A stretch of DNA of 64,000 nt from Paenibacillus macerans (GCF_900454495.1 NZ_UGSI01000001.1:1798001-1862000); one strand, 5' to 3'. Positions 44,542-53,959 are shown, numbered from the stretch's first letter. Notes: generated from the sequence alone by a model not told the origin. Program-made: numbers and translations.

Positions 44542-46167
44542 TTAATTACTTTGCAACTGTGCGTTATAGCGGTCCAGCCCCGTTTGATAGATCTCCATCA
44601 ATTCGTTCAAGCCCATCTTCTCCAGCGTTTTCACATAGCTGTCCCACTGCTCATCCGCTCCGCCCTCAACAATGAATTTGCCTCTTTGGGTATTTACATA
44701 TTTAATCAATTCGGGCTCGATTCGATTAATTCTGTCCAGTTCATCAGGCTCAAAGAAAATGCTCGGATAGTTTTCCTTTTCCATATAGGGATCGTAGTAC
44801 TTCTCCAAATCTTTCACGCGCTGCTGAGCCCGCGGCTCCAAATCAACGACTTTCCCCAAGTCTTCAATGGTAATAACGCCGGGGCCGCCTGCGCCGGGAG
44901 CCACTTTTTGCCGAAATTCGCCGGCGGAAGTTCCCTCAGGAAGCGGCAGGTTCACCAATTTTCCGTTTCCGTCTTTCTTAAACACCACATCCAAAGGCCC
45001 CCAGTGAATCTGCGCTGCCATATAAGGTTCATACTGCTGATCGATCCATCTCATCGTGATTTCCGGATAACGGTTCTCCTTGGTAATCACGAAGGCCCCC
45101 CGTGCCGGACCGCCTCCATTGCCGCGGCCGATCAATTGATCCCCTTTCGGTCCCTTGAGCGGAGACAGTAAAGCATAATCCTGGCTTCTCTCTGATCCGA
45201 CGACCTCTTCGGCTTCCCACCAAATATAGGAGCCAAGCGTTTCGTCCGTTGTTTTGCCTTTGGCCAGATACTGAGCGGCATCCTGGGTGAAAGACTCGGG
45301 GTCAATCAAACCCTGCTTATACCACTTCTCGTGAAAATATTTCAAAGCTTCCTTATATTCGGGTTGTGTAGCGGTAAAGATCACTTTTCCGTCGCGGACG
45401 ATCCGATGCTCCATGTTATCCGGAAGTCCAAAAGCTCCGAAGATGCCGCCAATGTCCATACACCACTGCATGTGCATGAAGCTTAAAGGAATTTCATCGG
45501 CTTTGCCGTTGCCGTTCGGATCCTGCGTTTTAAAGGCAAACAAGGCTTCCGTGTATTCATCCAGCGTTTGCGGCATGTTCAGGCCGAGCTTGTCGAGCCA
45601 TTTTTTATTGATGACGTGGAAGAAAGGGTTGGTTCCGAGGTTATTCTCCTCCCACGACGGCAGCCCGTAGATGTGTCCGTCCGGCGCCGTGATCGCCGAT
45701 TTGATGTCAGGGCGTCGTTCGAAAAGCGCTTTCAGATTGGGGGCATATTGATCGATTAAATTCTCCAGCGGAATAATTGTTCCGTCTTTCCCGTAGTTGA
45801 TCAACTCGTAATCAGAAAATCCGGCGGCGTAAAAGGCGTCAGGCAGATTTCCGCTGGCCAGCAGCAAATTTTTCTTCTCGGCGTAGTCGGTGTCCGGAAT
45901 GTTCTCCCACTTGATCTTTACGTTGGTTTGCTCTTCGAGACGCTTGAAAATTTCCATCTCGGAATACTCTGGTGCTAAAGCGGCTTTGGGGGATACCATC
46001 CTTAAAGTCACCGTTTCATTCACAATTGGCAAACCGGTTTTATTGAAATTCGCGTCCTGATCCGGACTCTCCGCTTGGTTTTTTGAGCCGCCCCCGCCCG
46101 AACATCCGCTTAATGCAAACGCTCCGGCCAACAGAAGAATCCCCGCGCTTTTAAATAAAGATTTCAT
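44542..46167 (-). CDS. Extracellular solute-binding lipoprotein, LplA/YtcQ type
   Basis: 541 residues, lipobox ALSGC with Cys22, Gly/Ser linker, then the longer solute-binding fold typical of partners of LplB/LplC permeases (ERRPDIKSAITAPDGHIYGLPSW, FAFKTQDPNGNGKADEIPLSF). Its gene lies between the permeases and two GH32 genes. This indicates that it binds a fructooligosaccharide. Controlled with the operon by the tandem operators at 48192-48226. Confidence 0.9.
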   Translation of the reverse strand: MKSLFKSAGILLLAGAFALSGCSGGGGSKNQAESPDQDANFNKTGLPIVNETVTLRMVSPKAALAPEYSEMEIFKRLEEQTNVKIKWENIPDTDYAEKKNLLLASGNLPDAFYAAGFSDYELINYGKDGTIIPLENLIDQYAPNLKALFERRPDIKSAITAPDGHIYGLPSWEENNLGTNPFFHVINKKWLDKLGLNMPQTLDEYTEALFAFKTQDPNGNGKADEIPLSFMHMQWCMDIGGIFGAFGLPDNMEHRIVRDGKVIFTATQPEYKEALKYFHEKWYKQGLIDPESFTQDAAQYLAKGKTTDETLGSYIWWEAEEVVGSERSQDYALLSPLKGPKGDQLIGRGNGGGPARGAFVITKENRYPEITMRWIDQQYEPYMAAQIHWGPLDVVFKKDGNGKLVNLPLPEGTSAGEFRQKVAPGAGGPGVITIEDLGKVVDLEPRAQQRVKDLEKYYDPYMEKENYPSIFFEPDELDRINRIEPELIKYVNTQRGKFIVEGGADEQWDSYVKTLEKMGLNELMEIYQTGLDRYNAQLQSN

Positions 46168-46295
46168 CGTTTACATAACCTCCCTTTTGAACTTTCACCA
46201 ATTGAATTTCTTTCATGAAACGTCTCCCGGATTGGTCTTATGATGCCTTGCATCGATTTCGCTGCACATCCCCCCTTTCAAGCCCGGGATCCGCA

Positions 46296-47192
46296 TTACC
46301 CCTTGATCGAGCCGATCATCACGCCTTTGACAAAGTACTTTTGCAGGAAAGGATACAAAATCAAAAGCGGCAGGCTGGATACAATGATCACACCGTATTT
46401 GATCAACTCCGTCACCCGCATCTTCGCCGCGTAGGATTCCACGTCCACCATCATCCCGGAATTGACCTGATTTTGTACGAGAATATTGCGCAGCACTAGC
46501 TGTAGCGGGTATTTGGTCTCGTCGTTCAAATAAATCAAAGCATCGAAAAAACCGTTCCAGAAACCGACAACATGATATAGCACCATGACGGCAATGATGG
46601 ATTTGGACAGGGGCAACACAATGCTCCAAAAAAATCGGGTATTGGAACAACCGTCGATCGAAGCGGCTTCCCACATTTCATCCGGAATGGTCGACTGAAA
46701 AAAGGTTCTTACGATAATGACATTAAATATCCCGCCGGCCCCGGGAATGACCAGCGCCCAGATGGTGTTCAGCATATGCAGGTCTTTGATTAACAAATAG
46801 GTAGGAATCAACCCGCCGCTAAAAAACATAGTGATCAGCAAAAACCACATGATGGCCGATCTCCCGACCAAATCCTTACGGGCTAACGGGTAAGCCGCAA
46901 ACACGGTAACGGCTACTCCAATCAAGGTTCCCAACCCTGCGTAAAGCAGTGAGTTGGCATACCCGATCCAGATGGAGGAATCATTGAATATCCGTTCATA
47001 GCCATCAAGCGTAAATCCCTTCGGGTACAACCAGACTTCCCCCGAATAAATCAGATTAGGATCGCTAAATGAAGCAATCAGCACAAAATACAGCGGAAAT
47101 AATACAAGCAGCATCACTAAGGTCAACACAAAATAATTGATGGCGTCAAACCAGACGTCCCCTCTGCTTTTTCTCTTCAATAATCGGTTCAA
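46296..47192 (-). CDS. Sugar ABC transporter permease, LplC/YtcP type
   Basis: 298 residues, six membrane segments (INYFVLTLVMLLVLFPLYFVLIASF first). YPKGFTLDGYERIFND and the loop WEAASIDGCSNTRFFWSIVLPLSKS are characteristic of this permease class. A TTG start follows GGGGGG by seven bases. Pairs with the permease encoded 13 bases upstream. Confidence 0.9.
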   Translation of the reverse strand: MNRLLKRKSRGDVWFDAINYFVLTLVMLLVLFPLYFVLIASFSDPNLIYSGEVWLYPKGFTLDGYERIFNDSSIWIGYANSLLYAGLGTLIGVAVTVFAAYPLARKDLVGRSAIMWFLLITMFFSGGLIPTYLLIKDLHMLNTIWALVIPGAGGIFNVIIVRTFFQSTIPDEMWEAASIDGCSNTRFFWSIVLPLSKSIIAVMVLYHVVGFWNGFFDALIYLNDETKYPLQLVLRNILVQNQVNSGMMVDVESYAAKMRVTELIKYGVIIVSSLPLLILYPFLQKYFVKGVMIGSIKG

Positions 47193-47205
47193 GTGAATTC
47201 CCCCC

Positions 47206-48156
47206 CTACCACAAGCTGGTTTCCGTCAATTTTCTGGCGACCCGGTTGACGGTGACAATCAGGATGATATTGATCACGGAATTAAACAGTCCAACCGCTG
47301 TTGAAAAGCTGTATTGCGCCTTCTGAATCCCCAATTCGTATACATAGGTCGGAATAATATTGGAAGTGGCATAGTTCAGATCGCTTTGCATCAAAAAGGC
47401 TTTTTCGAAACCGATGCTCATGATGTTCCCAAGAGCAAGAATCAGCAAGATCACGATCGTCGGCAAAATGCCGGGGATATCCACGTACCATACCCGCTTC
47501 CATTTGCTTGCCCCATCCATGATCGCAGCTTCATGAAGCTCAGGGTTGACCCCCGCGAGCGCGGCCAGGTAAATAATCGTGGAGAAGCCGGTCTCTTGCC
47601 ATATTCCCGACAAAATGTACAGCGGACGGAACCAGCCTTCGTTGGCCATAAACAAAATGGGCTCGCCTCCGAACAAGGTGATGAGGTGGTTCACGATCCC
47701 GCTGTTTGGCGATAAGAAAACATTAAGCATGCCGACAAGCACGACGGTAGAGATAAAGTGCGGCGCATAAATGACGGTTTGGATAAATTTCTTGTACCGC
47801 TTGCCCAGCATTTGGTTCAGCAGGATCGCAATGATCACCGGCGCCGGAAAGCCGAACACCAGCGACAGAAAACTAAGCGTCAGCGTGTTGCTGATGATCG
47901 TCCAGAAGTTATAGGAATCGAAAAAATCAATAAAGTGTTTGAACCCTACCCATTCGCTGCCCCAAATCCCCTGGCTCGGCGAAAAATCCTTAAAGGCGAT
48001 TTGCACGCCGTACATCGGATAGTACTTGAACACGAGATAGACCAGAAGGATGGGCAGCAGAAACAGATACAATTCGTAGTTGCGTTTAACCTGAACCCAA
48101 GTCTTGCGTTTCGCCTGGACTAGGGGTTGATCTACCCCGGAATCGCTTGAATTCAC
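47206..48156 (-). CDS. Sugar ABC transporter permease, LplB/YteP type
   Basis: 316 residues, six membrane segments (YELYLFLLPILLVYLVFKYYPMYGVQIAF, then FKDFSPSQGIWGSEWVGFKHF, the class signature). The EAA loop is HEAAIMDGASKWKRVWYVDIPGILPT. It starts at a GTG after AAAGGGTG. First gene of the third fructan unit. The two exact operators lie 36-70 bases upstream of its start. Confidence 0.9.
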   Translation of the reverse strand: MNSSDSGVDQPLVQAKRKTWVQVKRNYELYLFLLPILLVYLVFKYYPMYGVQIAFKDFSPSQGIWGSEWVGFKHFIDFFDSYNFWTIISNTLTLSFLSLVFGFPAPVIIAILLNQMLGKRYKKFIQTVIYAPHFISTVVLVGMLNVFLSPNSGIVNHLITLFGGEPILFMANEGWFRPLYILSGIWQETGFSTIIYLAALAGVNPELHEAAIMDGASKWKRVWYVDIPGILPTIVILLILALGNIMSIGFEKAFLMQSDLNYATSNIIPTYVYELGIQKAQYSFSTAVGLFNSVINIILIVTVNRVARKLTETSLW

Positions 48157-48179
48157 CTTTATGCACCCTTTCTACACAA

Positions 48180-48226
48180 AATATAGCAATATTGAAACGT
48201 TTCCAATTTAATTGAAACGTTTCCAA
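48180..48226 (-). promoter_or_regulatory. Promoter and tandem LacI operators of the third fructan unit
   Basis: An exact 20-base tandem duplication (48191-48230) contains TTGAAACGTTTCCAA twice (48192-48206 and 48212-48226). On the minus strand an extended -10 TGCTATATT ends at 48180, and the first operator covers the -35 region. Binding would block transcription of the permease-to-GH32 genes. An exact inverted copy of the same 15-mer lies before the LacI gene at 49332. Confidence 0.75.
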
Positions 48227-48315
48227 TTTATCAGAAGAAAAACGTCAACCGGCTAACCCGCAAAGTGAATCTGCCGTGCAATGATGTTTTTCTCATGATC
48301 TAGAACCGTAAAAAA

Positions 48316-49284
48316 TCAAGTCGTTTCGCCTTGCCTAAATATAACCGGTAAACGATAAACTTCCCGATCCAACGTTTCGCCTTCGATCCTTTTGAAAAGC
48401 AGCCTGATCGCCGTACGCGCCATCTCCTCTACCGGCTGCCTGATCGTTGACAATATCGGGTGAAAATAAGGATGATCCTGAATGCCGTCATACCCGATAA
48501 CTTTTACATCCTCCGGAACGCGAATGCCCCGCCTGCCCGCTCTTTCTATATATTTGGCGGCAAACATATCTGTAATGGCAAAAATGCCGTCCACATCGCG
48601 AAACTCATCCAGAAATTGTTCAAAATAGGCATCGTCGTCTACAACGGGGTCCGGCTTCTCATAGACAACATAGTCAACGCCCATTGTTTTCGCCTCATGA
48701 ACGAAACCCTCTCTCCGATTCATCGTTTCGCTGAAAACGGAAGTGACGCTGCCCAGAAAAGCCGGTTTTCGGACCCCCGCTTTAACCAGCTCCTTTAGCG
48801 CCAGACACCCCCCTTCAAAATTATCCGAGGTGACGCATGTGATCTTCTTGTTAAAGTGTCTGTCGATGCTGACAATCGGAATGTCTTTGCTAACATCATT
48901 TTCAATATCGTTGTACGTAATGCCGACTATGCCCGCCACTTTGTTTTGCTGCAGCATATCCAGATAATACAATTCCTTTTCGGGTTTGCCGCCGCTGTTG
49001 CACAACATGAGCTTATAACCTTCCCGATCCAACTCATCTTCAATGTAATAAGCCAGTTCGGAAAAAAAGGGATGCCAGATGCTCGGGAGCAGCAGGGCTA
49101 CCATCTTGGATTTGCGCATCTTGAAATTTCGGGCAATCTCGTTCGGGATATAATTCAACTCTTGTATTGCCGCCTCCACTTTTCTGCGTGTCGCGGGTTT
49201 TACGGCGCCCGAATTGTTAATGACGCGGGAAACGGTTCCCACGGCTACGCCGGCTAAGTTGGCTACATCTTTAATACTTGACAT
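48316..49284 (-). CDS. LacI/GalR family transcriptional regulator
   Basis: 322 residues. HTH SSIKDVANLAGVAVGTVSRVINN with hinge QELNYIPNEIARNFK, and a sugar-binding domain ending VIGYDGIQDHPYFHPILSTIRQPVEEMARTA. It lies upstream of the LplB/LplC-type importer on the same strand with its own promoter. Its promoter and that of the importer carry the same 15-base operator, so it very probably represses both. The effector is likely a fructose derivative. Confidence 0.92.
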   Translation of the reverse strand: MSSIKDVANLAGVAVGTVSRVINNSGAVKPATRRKVEAAIQELNYIPNEIARNFKMRKSKMVALLLPSIWHPFFSELAYYIEDELDREGYKLMLCNSGGKPEKELYYLDMLQQNKVAGIVGITYNDIENDVSKDIPIVSIDRHFNKKITCVTSDNFEGGCLALKELVKAGVRKPAFLGSVTSVFSETMNRREGFVHEAKTMGVDYVVYEKPDPVVDDDAYFEQFLDEFRDVDGIFAITDMFAAKYIERAGRRGIRVPEDVKVIGYDGIQDHPYFHPILSTIRQPVEEMARTAIRLLFKRIEGETLDREVYRLPVIFRQGETT

Positions 49285-49317
49285 CTAACCCCCCATTTAA
49301 GCTCTTTTATGATACTC

Positions 49318-49366
49318 ATCATAACACCAAATTGGAAACGTTTCAATATTATTTGGAAACGCTTAA
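49318..49366 (-). promoter_or_regulatory. Autoregulated promoter of the LacI gene
   Basis: Reading leftward, TTGAAA (complement at 49341-49346) and TATGAT (complement at 49318-49323), 17 bases apart, form a good promoter. The -35 is part of TTGAAACGTTTCCAA (49332-49346 inverted), identical to the two sites before the transporter. A degenerate extra copy, TTGGAAACGCTTAA, lies at 49353-49366. Confidence 0.75.
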
Positions 49367-49464
49367 TAAATTTCCGCCGAAAAAAGGAATATGGAGGCAA
49401 GGAAACAAAAACCAATATTACCCGTTATGGAAGCTGTTTGAGAAAAACGAAGTTTATCCACGAT

Positions 49465-50241
49465 CTACCTGATATTCGAAATATATTCCCTGGCCGTTAT
49501 GCCGTATACGCGTTTAAAATGCTTGTTCAAATGCGATAAATCCACAAACCCGCATGCGGCGACCGCGGCGTAGATATCCTTGTTTTTTTCGATCATCCGC
49601 TTGGCGTGCTCCAATTTGCTGTTCAAAAAGAACCGGTACGGAGAGATGCCCGTGTTCGCTTTAAACGCCCGGATAAACTGGAATTTGGTCATTCCCAGCT
49701 CCCCGCATAACTCATCAAGTTTCAGCACTTGGTCCAAATTGGCGTAAATCATTTCCTTGGCCCGGATTATGAGGCTGTCCCCTTTACCAAACATCGTACT
49801 CATTTCAATTTCGGAAAAATGATCCGCAAGCGCTGCAAGCAGCTCATAACATAGCGCTTCGTCCTGATTGCCGAAAATCGCCCGAACCAGGTTCAATATG
49901 CTTTGCTTCAGCCTGCGATTATATACGATCGGGGACGAAAACTTGACGATCTCCTTCAACCCGGCCAGCTCCATAAATAATTTCGGATGGATGTACACCA
50001 TGACATAATCGATGCCTGTCCTATCCTGGGACCTTCCATCATGCACCTGTTCCGAATGAAAAAGCATCACTCCGTCCCGATAGGACGACTGGAAACTTCC
50101 GTCCAAATTGTACTGCTGGACGCCGCGCAAAGTGACGCCAAAAGCGTATTCTTCATGGCTGTGCTTCACGTATTCGAACTCGGACATACTTGCGGACAGC
50201 GCGGTGATTCCCGCCGCTTTCTTATATACGAATGTGTCCAT
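49465..50241 (-). CDS. AraC family transcriptional regulator
   Basis: 258 residues. An N-terminal cupin-like sensor domain (SHEEYAFGVTLRGVQQYNLDGSFQSSYRDGVMLFHSEQVHDG) precedes the two-HTH AraC domain (LDELCGELGMTKFQFIRAFKANTGISPYRFFLNSKLEHAKRMI, YAAVAACGFVDLSHLNKHFKRVYGITAREYI). This arrangement is common for regulators of LysE-type amino-acid exporters, and a LysE gene ends 16 bases upstream on the same strand. Likely co-transcribed and controlling that exporter. Confidence 0.88.
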   Translation of the reverse strand: MDTFVYKKAAGITALSASMSEFEYVKHSHEEYAFGVTLRGVQQYNLDGSFQSSYRDGVMLFHSEQVHDGRSQDRTGIDYVMVYIHPKLFMELAGLKEIVKFSSPIVYNRRLKQSILNLVRAIFGNQDEALCYELLAALADHFSEIEMSTMFGKGDSLIIRAKEMIYANLDQVLKLDELCGELGMTKFQFIRAFKANTGISPYRFFLNSKLEHAKRMIEKNKDIYAAVAACGFVDLSHLNKHFKRVYGITAREYISNIR

Positions 50242-50257
50242 CCCAAATCACCCCGTT

Positions 50258-50842
50258 TTATCTCCATATCCCCAATACCTCTATGGCAGAATAAACCAAT
50301 AATACCGCTAGAGCAATGTTGGCAACCTTTTGATATTTTTGCAAAAAACGATGCAGCATTCTGCCAAACAACGCCCATGTGACAAATGCCAAAAAAGCAA
50401 TCACCGTGATCGCCAGCACAAAGGCAAATATACTCAGCGAAGACTTGTAATAGGGCATAACATAGCCGGGGATCACTGACATCGTGAATAACCATATTTT
50501 AGGATTTACAAATTGCATGACATATCCGGATCTAAACGTAGCCGCTTGTGCCGCCGTATTCTCCGACAGATTCATTTTGTACACTTGATAAGCAAGGTAG
50601 AGCATATATACGCCCCCTATTATCTGCATCACCAGCAAAATTTTCGGCACGATGGTTGCAATTAAGCCGTTTAGAGCGGCGGAGGCGGACAGCAGCATGA
50701 AAAAGGCGACAGTCGCCCCCCACATGTATCGAAAAGACTCTTTAAGCCTATTATGATGGGCTATCGATAAGATAGCAATATTCGTCGGCCCCGGCGTAAA
50801 AGTGGCAATCACGCAATACGTCAGAAAAGAAATCAAGCTCAT
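50258..50842 (-). CDS. LysE family exporter
   Basis: 194 residues from the ATG at 50842 (GGAGG seven bases before). The family start MSLISFLTYCVIATFTPGPTNIAILSIA is clear, and about six membrane segments follow, with MQFVNPKIWLFTMSVIPGYV. LysE/RhtB proteins export amino acids or related small molecules. Followed by the AraC regulator gene. Substrate unknown. The 240 bases to its right hold the promoter region shared with yesW and no gene. Confidence 0.88.
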   Translation of the reverse strand: MSLISFLTYCVIATFTPGPTNIAILSIAHHNRLKESFRYMWGATVAFFMLLSASAALNGLIATIVPKILLVMQIIGGVYMLYLAYQVYKMNLSENTAAQAATFRSGYVMQFVNPKIWLFTMSVIPGYVMPYYKSSLSIFAFVLAITVIAFLAFVTWALFGRMLHRFLQKYQKVANIALAVLLVYSAIEVLGIWR

Positions 50843-51103
50843 CAAGATACCTCCATGCATTTAATACATGCATGTTACACTCTCCGCTTCGTGCCGGTAT
50901 AGTACGATATTGCAGGGGTAGTAACGCCTCCGCCAGTTCATCTCCCCCGCCCGCTATGTCGTTCGCAAACAGGCCCTCGCCAAATTTTCGCTTGGGGGAT
51001 CAGGCAACTATTCTATCGGAACGCGGTTTATGAAATAGTTAACGTTGACACCTTTGTTGCAACCTCATGGCTAGTTCAAAAAAACGAACAGGAGGTTTTC
51101 GTA

Positions 51104-52969
51104 TTGAGTAAGCGGTTACGCCCTTTTTGGAATCTTGCTCTCGGATTTCTTGTCGGCCTCTCCCTGGTTTGGTCCGCGTGTCTGCCCCTTTCCACCGCGT
51201 CGGCCGCAGCCCCCAGGCAAGCGGAAAAGCTTGGCCGGGGACTGGTGGCGGTGAAAGTCGGCGGCGGGGTGTTTGTAAGTTGGCGGCTGCTTGGGACCGA
51301 GGAGCTATCTGTGTCATTTAATCTGTACCGTAACGGAACCAAGGTGAATTCCAGCCCGATAACGAACAGCACGAACTATCTTGACGCGGCGGGCACGGCT
51401 TCCTCCTCGTATACGGTCCGGGCGATCGTCAACGGAACGGAGCAATCGGCCTCCCCTGCGGCCCGTGTATGGGCCAACAATTATCTTGACGTGCCGATCC
51501 AGATTCCGGCCGGCGGCACGACCCCGGACGGCGTCAGCTACACGTATAGCGCCAATGACGCCAGCGCCGGGGACCTGGACGGGGACGGGGAATACGAAAT
51601 CGTGCTGAAATGGGACCCGTCCAACTCCAAAGACAACTCGCAAAGCGGATACACGGGCAACGTCTACCTCGATGCGTACAAGCTAAACGGCACGCGCCTA
51701 TGGCGGATCGACCTGGGCAAAAACATCCGCGCCGGCGCTCACTACACGCAGTTTCTCGTATATGATTTCAATGGGGACGGCAAAGCCGAAGTCGTTTGCA
51801 AAACCGCGGACGGCACCGTTGACGGGACAGGCGTGACGATTGGGAACGCCGGTGCGGATTACCGCAACTCGAGCGGATACATTTTGTCGGGACCCGAATA
51901 TCTGACCGTATTTAACGGACAGACGGGCAAAGCTTTAAGCACCATCGACTATGTTCCGCCAAGAGGCAACGTATCCAGTTGGGGCGACAACTACGGCAAC
52001 CGCGTCGACCGTTTTCTCGCTGGCGTGGCCTATCTGGACGGCGTCCATCCGAGCATCATTATGGCGCGCGGTTATTACACGCGCACGGTCGTGGTCGCCT
52101 ATAACTGGAACGGCAGCACCTTAACCCGGAAGTGGACGTTTGACAGCAACAGTTCCACCAACCCGGGAACGGCCGGCCAGGGCAACCACAGCTTAAGCGT
52201 GGCCGACGTGGACGGCGACGGCAGAGATGAAATCATTTACGGCGCTTTAACCATCGACGATAACGGAGCCAAGCTGTATAACACAGGATTGGGGCATGGA
52301 GACGCGCTGCATGTGGGGGATTTGAATCCGAACCGGCCCGGCCTGGAGGTTTTTAAGGTGATGGAAAGCACCAGCGCGCCTTACGGTGCTGCCGTATGGG
52401 ACGCCGCGACCGGGCAAGTTCTGTGGGGCGTTTATACCGGCAAGGATACCGGGCGGGGCATGTCCGCCGACATCGATCCGAATTATCCGGGGGAAGAAGT
52501 ATGGGCCAGCGGCGGAGTTGGCTTGTACTCGATTACCGGCAAGAAAATCAGCAGCTCCACGCCTTCGATTAACTTCGGCATCTGGTGGGACGGCGATCTG
52601 TCCCGGGAACTGCTCGACGGAGTTAAAATCGACAAATGGAACTACTCCAATAACTCCATGTATAATCTGCTAACCGGATCCGGCGTTGCTTCCAACAATG
52701 GCACCAAAGCCACGCCAACCCTGCAGGCCGATCTGTTTGGCGACTGGCGCGAGGAAGTGATCTGGCGCAAATCCGACAACACCGCGCTGCGGATCTATAC
52801 CACCACGGACATCACCAATTATAAAATTTACACCCTGATGCACGATCCGGTGTACCGGCTCAGCATCGCCTGGCAGAACGTCGCCTATAACCAGCCGCCG
52901 CATACAGGGTATTTTCTCGGCAACGGCATGGGCCCGGTCACAAAACCGAATATTTATGTTGTGCCGTAA
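51104..52969 (+). CDS. yesW: Rhamnogalacturonan endolyase YesW (PL11)
   Basis: 621 residues with a signal peptide (about 1-35, ending STASAAAP), so secreted. The N-terminal RQAEKLGRGLVAVKVGGGVFVSWRLLGTE with FNLYRNGTKVN is followed by an eight-blade beta-propeller with repeated Ca2+-binding loops such as DLDGDGEYEIV, DFNGDGKAEVV and DVDGDGRDEII. These are the features of PL11 rhamnogalacturonan lyases (YesW/YesX); an N-terminal signal favours YesW. It cleaves rhamnogalacturonan I of pectin by beta-elimination. A TTG start follows GGAGG by eight bases. Monocistronic; no other pectin gene is in the window. Confidence 0.92.
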   Translation: MSKRLRPFWNLALGFLVGLSLVWSACLPLSTASAAAPRQAEKLGRGLVAVKVGGGVFVSWRLLGTEELSVSFNLYRNGTKVNSSPITNSTNYLDAAGTASSSYTVRAIVNGTEQSASPAARVWANNYLDVPIQIPAGGTTPDGVSYTYSANDASAGDLDGDGEYEIVLKWDPSNSKDNSQSGYTGNVYLDAYKLNGTRLWRIDLGKNIRAGAHYTQFLVYDFNGDGKAEVVCKTADGTVDGTGVTIGNAGADYRNSSGYILSGPEYLTVFNGQTGKALSTIDYVPPRGNVSSWGDNYGNRVDRFLAGVAYLDGVHPSIIMARGYYTRTVVVAYNWNGSTLTRKWTFDSNSSTNPGTAGQGNHSLSVADVDGDGRDEIIYGALTIDDNGAKLYNTGLGHGDALHVGDLNPNRPGLEVFKVMESTSAPYGAAVWDAATGQVLWGVYTGKDTGRGMSADIDPNYPGEEVWASGGVGLYSITGKKISSSTPSINFGIWWDGDLSRELLDGVKIDKWNYSNNSMYNLLTGSGVASNNGTKATPTLQADLFGDWREEVIWRKSDNTALRIYTTTDITNYKIYTLMHDPVYRLSIAWQNVAYNQPPHTGYFLGNGMGPVTKPNIYVVP

Positions 52970-52980
52970 ATAAGCTGAAA

Positions 52981-53005
52981 AGCCGGGGCGCCACGCGCTC
53001 CGGCT
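52981..53005 (+). terminator. Terminator after yesW
   Basis: AGCCGGGGCG (52981-52990) pairs with CGCTCCGGCT (52996-53005) with one G-U pair and a five-base loop. It is preceded by AAA and followed by a weak T-rich stretch. Lies 12 bases after the stop codon. Confidence 0.75.
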
Positions 53006-53023
53006 TACTTTAAGTTGATTTCC

Positions 53024-53707
53024 TTATGAAGGGGACAAGGAAACTGTCGCCGGCTCTTGAGCAGCCAGCTCCGGCCGCTTGGCAGGCAACAAATTTTCCA
53101 CCGCCAAGATTTGATCAAAAAGGCCAAAAACTTCTTCCGTATCGTAAAGATTTTCGAGGACGCTGACTTCCGCCATTAAACGCCCCGAAAGCGTAGCCAT
53201 GGTGAGCAGCAGAGACTGATTTTTAATCGAAAAATACCTGGAATCCACCATTCCTCCATCATCGGTTCCTTGATAACTCCCAGATTGGACAAGCCGTTTC
53301 CCGGGCGCATGCTGCAGCAAGCCGTCGGTTAATCGGCAGCAGATAAATTCGCTTAATGTCATTTTTTCACTTTTGCATTGCCGTAAAATTTCCCTGGTCT
53401 CTTCCGGGCTGAAGCAATACGCCTTTTTGACGTGTCTTCCGCCTGGCTCCGGCCTTCTGCCGTGGCTCAGATCCACGGTTTTGCCTCGGCCTCCCGCTTT
53501 GCCCGTCACCTTGAACAGAAGTTCTATCACAAAAGGCTGATCGGTATGATTTGCCGCATCTCCTCCTTGCTTAGCGCCGGCCAAAATTTGCCGACCACTC
53601 CCTTTCCGTTGCTGAACTGCCAGCAGCCAAGCCCAAGCGGAGACAACATTTAATCGGAGTTGCCCAGCTTGCGCAACTGCAGTGAATCTGTCATCGTTAT
53701 TAACCAT
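53024..53707 (-). CDS. Unrecognised protein, possibly the remnant of a larger enzyme
   Basis: A 227-codon frame without a good ribosome binding site. The second half (KKAYCFSPEETREILRQCKSEKMTLSEFICCRLTDGLL, then SRYFSIKNQSLLLTMATLSGRLMAEVSVLENLYDTEEVFGLFDQIL) has the rhythm of the C-terminal part of acyltransferase/condensation-like proteins. The first half looks less natural, and the region may be a fragment or frameshifted gene. I cannot assign a function. The gene converges with yesW. Confidence 0.35.
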   Translation of the reverse strand: MVNNDDRFTAVAQAGQLRLNVVSAWAWLLAVQQRKGSGRQILAGAKQGGDAANHTDQPFVIELLFKVTGKAGGRGKTVDLSHGRRPEPGGRHVKKAYCFSPEETREILRQCKSEKMTLSEFICCRLTDGLLQHAPGKRLVQSGSYQGTDDGGMVDSRYFSIKNQSLLLTMATLSGRLMAEVSVLENLYDTEEVFGLFDQILAVENLLPAKRPELAAQEPATVSLSPS

Positions 53708-53888
53708 TCCAATAAAAAAGATTTTAATCCAAATAATCCCCTGTTCGTTTGACTATATGGTAAAACCCGTCACCTCCTCCTGGTTTTACTTGACATTTGT
53801 ATACTTCGGGTCAATGATAGGCACTCGCCAGCCCCCGTTCGGGATTTTTCACCCTAGAGATGGGGACCATGCTGAGCGAACTGCGAAA

Positions 53889-53919
53889 AGCCGGTGTGCA
53901 ACCAAGTCGCGCACCGGCT
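53889..53919. terminator. Hairpin right of the 53 kb gene
   Basis: AGCCGGTGTGC (53889-53899) pairs with GCGCACCGGCT (53908-53919) with one wobble pair. Located about 40 bases beyond the end of the aspartic-protease gene. Its minus-strand sequence ends in TTTTCGC, so it may terminate that transcript. The rest of 53708-53888 shows no gene. Confidence 0.5.
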
Positions 53920-53959
53920 CTCCGCTTTAGAAACAATCAATCCGCCCTCTCGGGCAATC

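Noticed and set aside
48191..48230. Tandem 20-base repeat considered as a CRISPR or slippage remnant
   Set aside because: There are no spacers, and the repeated unit contains a LacI-type palindrome that recurs before the regulator gene, so an operator pair explains it.
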